Source: Psychroserpens damuponensis
Lineage (GTDB): Bacteria > Bacteroidota > Bacteroidia > Flavobacteriales > Flavobacteriaceae
Assembly: GCF_000826655.1 (NCBI RefSeq)
Contig: NZ_JXJO01000017.1
Span: 434,001-498,000, forward strand
DNA length: 64,000 bases
Direction: 5' to 3'
The stretch's first letter is position 1. Each line of letters starts with the position of its first letter. The notes under the pieces were generated by a model. The model searched no databases. It saw only the letters and a list, made by a program, of their open reading frames with translations, and was not told where the DNA came from. The position numbers were made by a program, and so were the translations under genes. This document shows positions 60,870 to 64,000 of this stretch, one piece after another.

Positions 60870-62195
60870 ATGGAGTTTGTAATTAGAATATCTCAATTTT
60901 TACTGAGCCTTTCACTACTAATCGTATTACACGAATTAGGTCATTTTATACCAGCAAAACTATTTAAAGCTAGAGTAGAAAAGTTTTATCTATTTTTTGA
61001 TGTCAAGTTTTCTTTATTTAAAAAGAAAATTGGAGATACAGAGTATGGTATTGGATGGTTACCGCTAGGAGGTTACGTGAAAATATCTGGTATGATGGAT
61101 GAGAGTATGGATAAGGAGCAAATGGCTCAACCGCCAAAACCTTGGGAGTTTAGATCAAAACCAGCTTGGCAACGTTTAATCATCATGCTTGGTGGTGTAA
61201 CAGTAAACTTCATTCTCGCTTATATCATTTATGTGTTTTTAGCTTTTGGTTATGGTGATACAGATATCACAACAAATAGTGTAAAAGATGGTTACACCGT
61301 AAACAACCCTATTTTAAAAGATCTTGGTTTAAAAACTGGAGATAATGTCGTGTCTATAAATGGTGAAGAAGTTACCATGTATTCTGAAATAAGAAAGAAA
61401 CTTATAGAGGCCGAAAAATTAACCGTAATAAGCAATAACCAAACAAAAGAAATTACTCTTCCTGAAGATTTCTTAGGACAATTAAGCACAGGAGAAAGTA
61501 GAAGCTTTTTTGGTTTACGCTATCCTTTTGTAGTTGACTTTGTAATTGATAGTATGTCTAATAAAGGTGCAGATCTAAAATCTGGAGATATTTTAATGTC
61601 TATTAATAACGAACCTTTAAAGTATTTTGATCAAATAGAAGCCAGAACCAAACCTTTAGCGAATACTAAAATTTCTGCAGAAATTTTAAGAGACGGTAAA
61701 ACCATCCCAATGGAATTAAATGTAGATTCTAACGGGCAACTAGGCATCATGCCTGGAGGCACACTAACAGATCTTGAAAAGGTTGGTTATTATGATATCG
61801 TAAAAAGAGAATACGGGTTTGGAGAAAGTGTTGTTGTAGGTTTTGATAAGTTTACAGAAACTGTAGCCTCTTATGGCGTACAACTCAAAAAAATATTTAC
61901 TCCAAGTACAGGTGCTTATAAAGGCGTAGGTGGTTTTAAAGCCATTTATAGCATCTTTCCTAGTGAATGGAGCTGGGAAGCCTTTTGGGCATTAACGGCT
62001 TTTCTATCTATTATGCTAGGTGTACTTAATTTATTACCTATACCTGTTTTAGATGGAGGACACGTTATGTTTTTACTCTATGAAATGATTTCTGGGAGAG
62101 CACCAAACGAGAAATTTTTAGAACGTGCGCAGTTGGTTGGATTCATACTATTAATTGCGATGGTTCTGTCAGCTAATATCAATGATTGGATTTAA
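60870..62195 (+). CDS. rseP: RIP metalloprotease RseP (site-2 protease)
   Basis: The 441-residue membrane protein has HELGH (residues 21-25) in the first helix and LDGGH in the last hydrophobic part (PIPVLDGGHVMFLLYEM), the two active-site motifs of S2P. Two PDZ-like segments lie in between (GLKTGDNVVSINGEEVT; GADLKSGDILMSINNEPLK). RseP cleaves membrane-spanning anti-sigma factors and remnant signal peptides. It could act on partners such as the protein at 44547 (inference). Confidence 0.95.
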   Translation: MEFVIRISQFLLSLSLLIVLHELGHFIPAKLFKARVEKFYLFFDVKFSLFKKKIGDTEYGIGWLPLGGYVKISGMMDESMDKEQMAQPPKPWEFRSKPAWQRLIIMLGGVTVNFILAYIIYVFLAFGYGDTDITTNSVKDGYTVNNPILKDLGLKTGDNVVSINGEEVTMYSEIRKKLIEAEKLTVISNNQTKEITLPEDFLGQLSTGESRSFFGLRYPFVVDFVIDSMSNKGADLKSGDILMSINNEPLKYFDQIEARTKPLANTKISAEILRDGKTIPMELNVDSNGQLGIMPGGTLTDLEKVGYYDIVKREYGFGESVVVGFDKFTETVASYGVQLKKIFTPSTGAYKGVGGFKAIYSIFPSEWSWEAFWALTAFLSIMLGVLNLLPIPVLDGGHVMFLLYEMISGRAPNEKFLERAQLVGFILLIAMVLSANINDWI

Positions 62196-62227
62196 ATAAA
62201 AAAAATATAAAATTTTTTTAAAAATTC

Positions 62228-62258
62228 TTTGATGGATTTAAAAAATGAATTATATTTG
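62228..62258 (+). promoter_or_regulatory. Promoter of tRNA-Asn (TTTG-N19-TATATTTG)
   Basis: TTTG at 62228-62231, a 19-base spacer and TATATTTG at 62251-62258 match the full Bacteroidota consensus. The mature tRNA starts 25 bases later. Confidence 0.82.
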
Positions 62259-62283
62259 CGCTCGCTAACGCGAAAAATAACCT

Positions 62284-62357
62284 TCCTCTTTAGCTCAGTT
62301 GGTTAGAGCATCTGACTGTTAATCAGAGGGTCCAAAGTTCGAGTCTTTGAAGAGGAG
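62284..62357 (+). tRNA. tRNA-Asn (anticodon GTT)
   Basis: The cloverleaf is complete: acceptor TCCTCTT/AAGAGGA, D stem GCTC/GAGC, anticodon stem TCTGA/TCAGA with loop CTGTTAA (GTT), and T stem CAAAG/CTTTG with TTCGAGT. The discriminator base is G, as in bacterial tRNA-Asn. The 3' CCA is not encoded. Confidence 0.97.
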
Positions 62358-62362
62358 CATAC

Positions 62363-62391
62363 AAAGTCCAACAGAAATGTTGGACTTTTTT
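62363..62391 (+). terminator. Terminator after tRNA-Asn
   Basis: AAAGTCCAACA and TGTTGGACTTTTT form a perfect 11-bp stem with a GAAA loop and a T tract. Confidence 0.9.
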
Positions 62392-62415
62392 GTTTTTTAC
62401 AATATTTCGAAATTG

Positions 62416-63489
62416 TTAAAATAAGCGCAGCTGCCCTTCCTTATAGTCCTCATGAAGCTCAATATTTAATTTAGGCATCCTTTTACCTTTAAAGTATTTA
62501 AGACGTGCTAGTGCTACCAAATCATTAATTTGTTTTGCTATTTGCCCTTCACCTCGCATACGTTGACCAAAACGAGAATCATTAAGTGTTCCTCCATGAC
62601 ACTCTTGGATTTGATGTAATACTTTATCTGCCCTGTCTGGCATTGCCTTATAGATCCAATCTGTAAAAATTGCTCCAATAGCACCATTCAACCTCACAAT
62701 GGTATGTGATATACTCGATGCTCCAGCATCTGAAACTGCTTTTGCCAATGGTAAAATCTCATGACTATTTATTGAAGGGATTATTGGCGCCAACATCACA
62801 TTTACAGGAATTCCATTATCACTTAAAATTTTCACAGTATCCATCCGTTTTTTAATGGTTGCTGTTCTTGGCTCTAAAATGCGTCGTGTGGTTTCACACA
62901 AAGAAGTGATTGATATATTAACACTTACTAAATCATCTTTAGCCAAAGCTTTTAGCACGTCTAAATCTCGAAGTAGTAATGCGTTTTTAGTAATAATACC
63001 AACAGGATGCTTATATTTTAAAAACACGTCTAAACATTGCCGTGTGATTTTAAATTGTTGCTCTGCTGGTTGATAACAATCTGTATTACCAGACATCACA
63101 ATTGGATGTGCCTTCCAACTTTTTCGTTTTATAAAAGTTTCTAATAATTGAGGCGCATCTTTTTTTACTAAAATGCGACGTTCAAAATCCAAACCAGCAC
63201 TAAACCCCCAAAATTCATGACTATTTCTAGCGTAGCAATAAATACAACCATGCTCACAACCTTGATACATATTCATAGAATATGCCATACCAACATCTGG
63301 ACTCTTTACTTTATTAACTATCGTTTTTGGATATACAGGAAGATATAATGTTTTATTATTATCAGGTATTTCGCCTTCCTTGGCACAATATTCTAAAAAA
63401 TCATCACGTTGTTCGTGGTTAAGCTCAAAAAAGCGATTATCTACATTGCTTTGAGCACCTCGACCTTTTACGCTAGATTTTTCAAACAT
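62416..63489 (-). CDS. PA0069-family radical SAM protein
   Basis: The 357-residue protein has the radical SAM iron-sulfur motif CxxxCxxC in YQGCEHGCIYCYARNSHEFWG. It belongs to the family of PA0069-like proteins, related to spore photoproduct lyase, whose reaction is unknown. Other family blocks are VNISITSLCETTRRILEPRTA and the C-terminal GQMAKQ-like segment. It is a cytosolic protein, transcribed leftward, tail to tail with the tRNA unit. Confidence 0.93.
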   Translation of the reverse strand: MFEKSSVKGRGAQSNVDNRFFELNHEQRDDFLEYCAKEGEIPDNNKTLYLPVYPKTIVNKVKSPDVGMAYSMNMYQGCEHGCIYCYARNSHEFWGFSAGLDFERRILVKKDAPQLLETFIKRKSWKAHPIVMSGNTDCYQPAEQQFKITRQCLDVFLKYKHPVGIITKNALLLRDLDVLKALAKDDLVSVNISITSLCETTRRILEPRTATIKKRMDTVKILSDNGIPVNVMLAPIIPSINSHEILPLAKAVSDAGASSISHTIVRLNGAIGAIFTDWIYKAMPDRADKVLHQIQECHGGTLNDSRFGQRMRGEGQIAKQINDLVALARLKYFKGKRMPKLNIELHEDYKEGQLRLF

Positions 63490-63576
63490 ATTAACAAGTT
63501 TTTGTAAAATTACAAAAATATTAAAATGAAAAACTAAGCAAAATCACAACTTATAAACAAATTACAAAATTTTTAA

Positions 63577-64000
63577 TTATTTTCCTGGAAAGTCTGCTTT
63601 TCGTTTTTCTAAAAATGCGGTTGTTCCTTCTTTGAAATCTTCAGTACCAAAACATTTACCAAATTGTTTAATTTCGGCTTTATAACCATCAACACCATCG
63701 GTATAATTGGCATTAATAGCTTTAATTGCTCCTTTAATTGCTACCGATGAATTGCGCATTATTTTACCAGCAATTTTTTCGGCTAAAGGCATTAATTCCT
63801 CTTGAGGTGTAACGTGATTTACTAATCCGTAATCTAAGGCTTTGATCGCATCAATCATACCTGCAGTCATTACGAGTTCCATAGCACGACCTTTACCTAT
63901 TAATTGTGGCAATCGTTGCGTACCACCATAACCAGGAATAACACCTAGCGACACCTCTGGTAATCCCATTTTAGCAGTATCACTTGCTATTCTAAAATGA
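63577..64000 (-). CDS. Enoyl-CoA hydratase/isomerase family protein (5' end outside window)
   Basis: The frame stays open to the right window edge, giving 141 visible residues of about 260 usual for crotonases. The visible part starts HFRIASDTAKMGLPEVSLGV and covers the second catalytic glutamate (LPEVSLGVIPGYGGTQRLPQLIG) and the C-terminal helices to the stop. It hydrates enoyl-CoA in fatty-acid or branched-chain breakdown. An ATG at 63969 is internal and not the start, because the preceding codons encode the conserved HFRIAS strand. Confidence 0.95.
   Translation of the reverse strand, partial: HFRIASDTAKMGLPEVSLGVIPGYGGTQRLPQLIGKGRAMELVMTAGMIDAIKALDYGLVNHVTPQEELMPLAEKIAGKIMRNSSVAIKGAIKAINANYTDGVDGYKAEIKQFGKCFGTEDFKEGTTAFLEKRKADFPGK

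Noticed and set aside
1-64000. CRISPR arrays, transposases, integrases, rRNA, replication origin
   Set aside because: Reading both strands by eye I saw no regularly spaced repeats, no DDE or tyrosine recombinase motifs, no rRNA segments and no cluster of DnaA boxes. A computed search would be needed to exclude degenerate elements.

Overview
This window comes from the chromosome of an AT-rich marine-type member of the Flavobacteriaceae (Bacteroidota). The evidence is Bacteroidota-type promoters (TAnnTTTG at -7, sometimes TTG or TTTG about 19 bases upstream), two type IX secretion (T9SS) markers (a PorZ-like propeller at the left edge and a sorting domain on an M1 peptidase), many SusC-style plug and CarboxypepD_reg modules, many short lipoproteins, and no strand preference. 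I see no phage, transposon, CRISPR array or rRNA. One tRNA, tRNA-Asn(GTT), is present. Both ends cut genes: porZ on the left, an enoyl-CoA hydratase on the right.

Layout. 1-8.6 kb: porZ, glutamate dehydrogenase, a cystathionine gamma-synthase type enzyme, a DUF3298/RsiV-like lipoprotein, a CPA1 antiporter, an ArsC-like protein, a DMT transporter and a thioesterase. 8.7-10.7 kb: yicC-gmk-nadD. 10.9-19.3 kb: yraN, HEAT protein and LD-carboxypeptidase, then metG, two lipoproteins (lipocalin-like, OmpA-like) and tex. 19.4-26.5 kb: two tandem paralogous 800-residue secreted plug proteins, an AraC regulator, and two target promoters built on the same template that drive a 50-residue ORF and an AhpD-like protein plus a cupredoxin-like protein. 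26.5-43.9 kb: ssb, an acetyltransferase cluster with a GIDE-domain protein, small lipoproteins between near-identical terminators, an M13 peptidase, SDR-type threonine dehydrogenase, a second AraC regulator, an acyl-ACP desaturase, plsC, bacilliredoxin and a DjlA-like cochaperone. 44-48.2 kb: a sigma factor with a 723-residue membrane partner that carries a TonB-C-like domain, then a secreted protein. 48.2-58.0 kb: a divalent-metal uptake island. 58-64 kb: SCO protein, M1 peptidase with a T9SS signal, RseP, tRNA-Asn, a radical SAM protein and the hydratase.

The metal island is the most integrated unit. A TonB-dependent receptor, a TroA/ZnuA-type binding protein, an ABC ATPase and two ABC-3 permeases form one leftward run. 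A DtxR/MntR-type regulator diverges from it, with a perfect 15+4+15 palindrome lying between the two promoters. Just beyond is feoA-feoB with a 47-residue Cys-rich FeoB-associated protein. Both permeases end in extra cytosolic tails that look like winged helices, and the upstream permease has no ATG/GTG/TTG at its expected start.

The most unusual window-wide signal is a non-palindromic octamer, TTCCGAAG (usually within ATTTCCGAAGWAAA). I counted 28 copies by eye, in both orientations, in several reading frames and in intergenic DNA, where about one would be expected from base composition. It behaves like a selected genome-wide word (for example a DNA uptake or recombination signal) rather than a protein motif.
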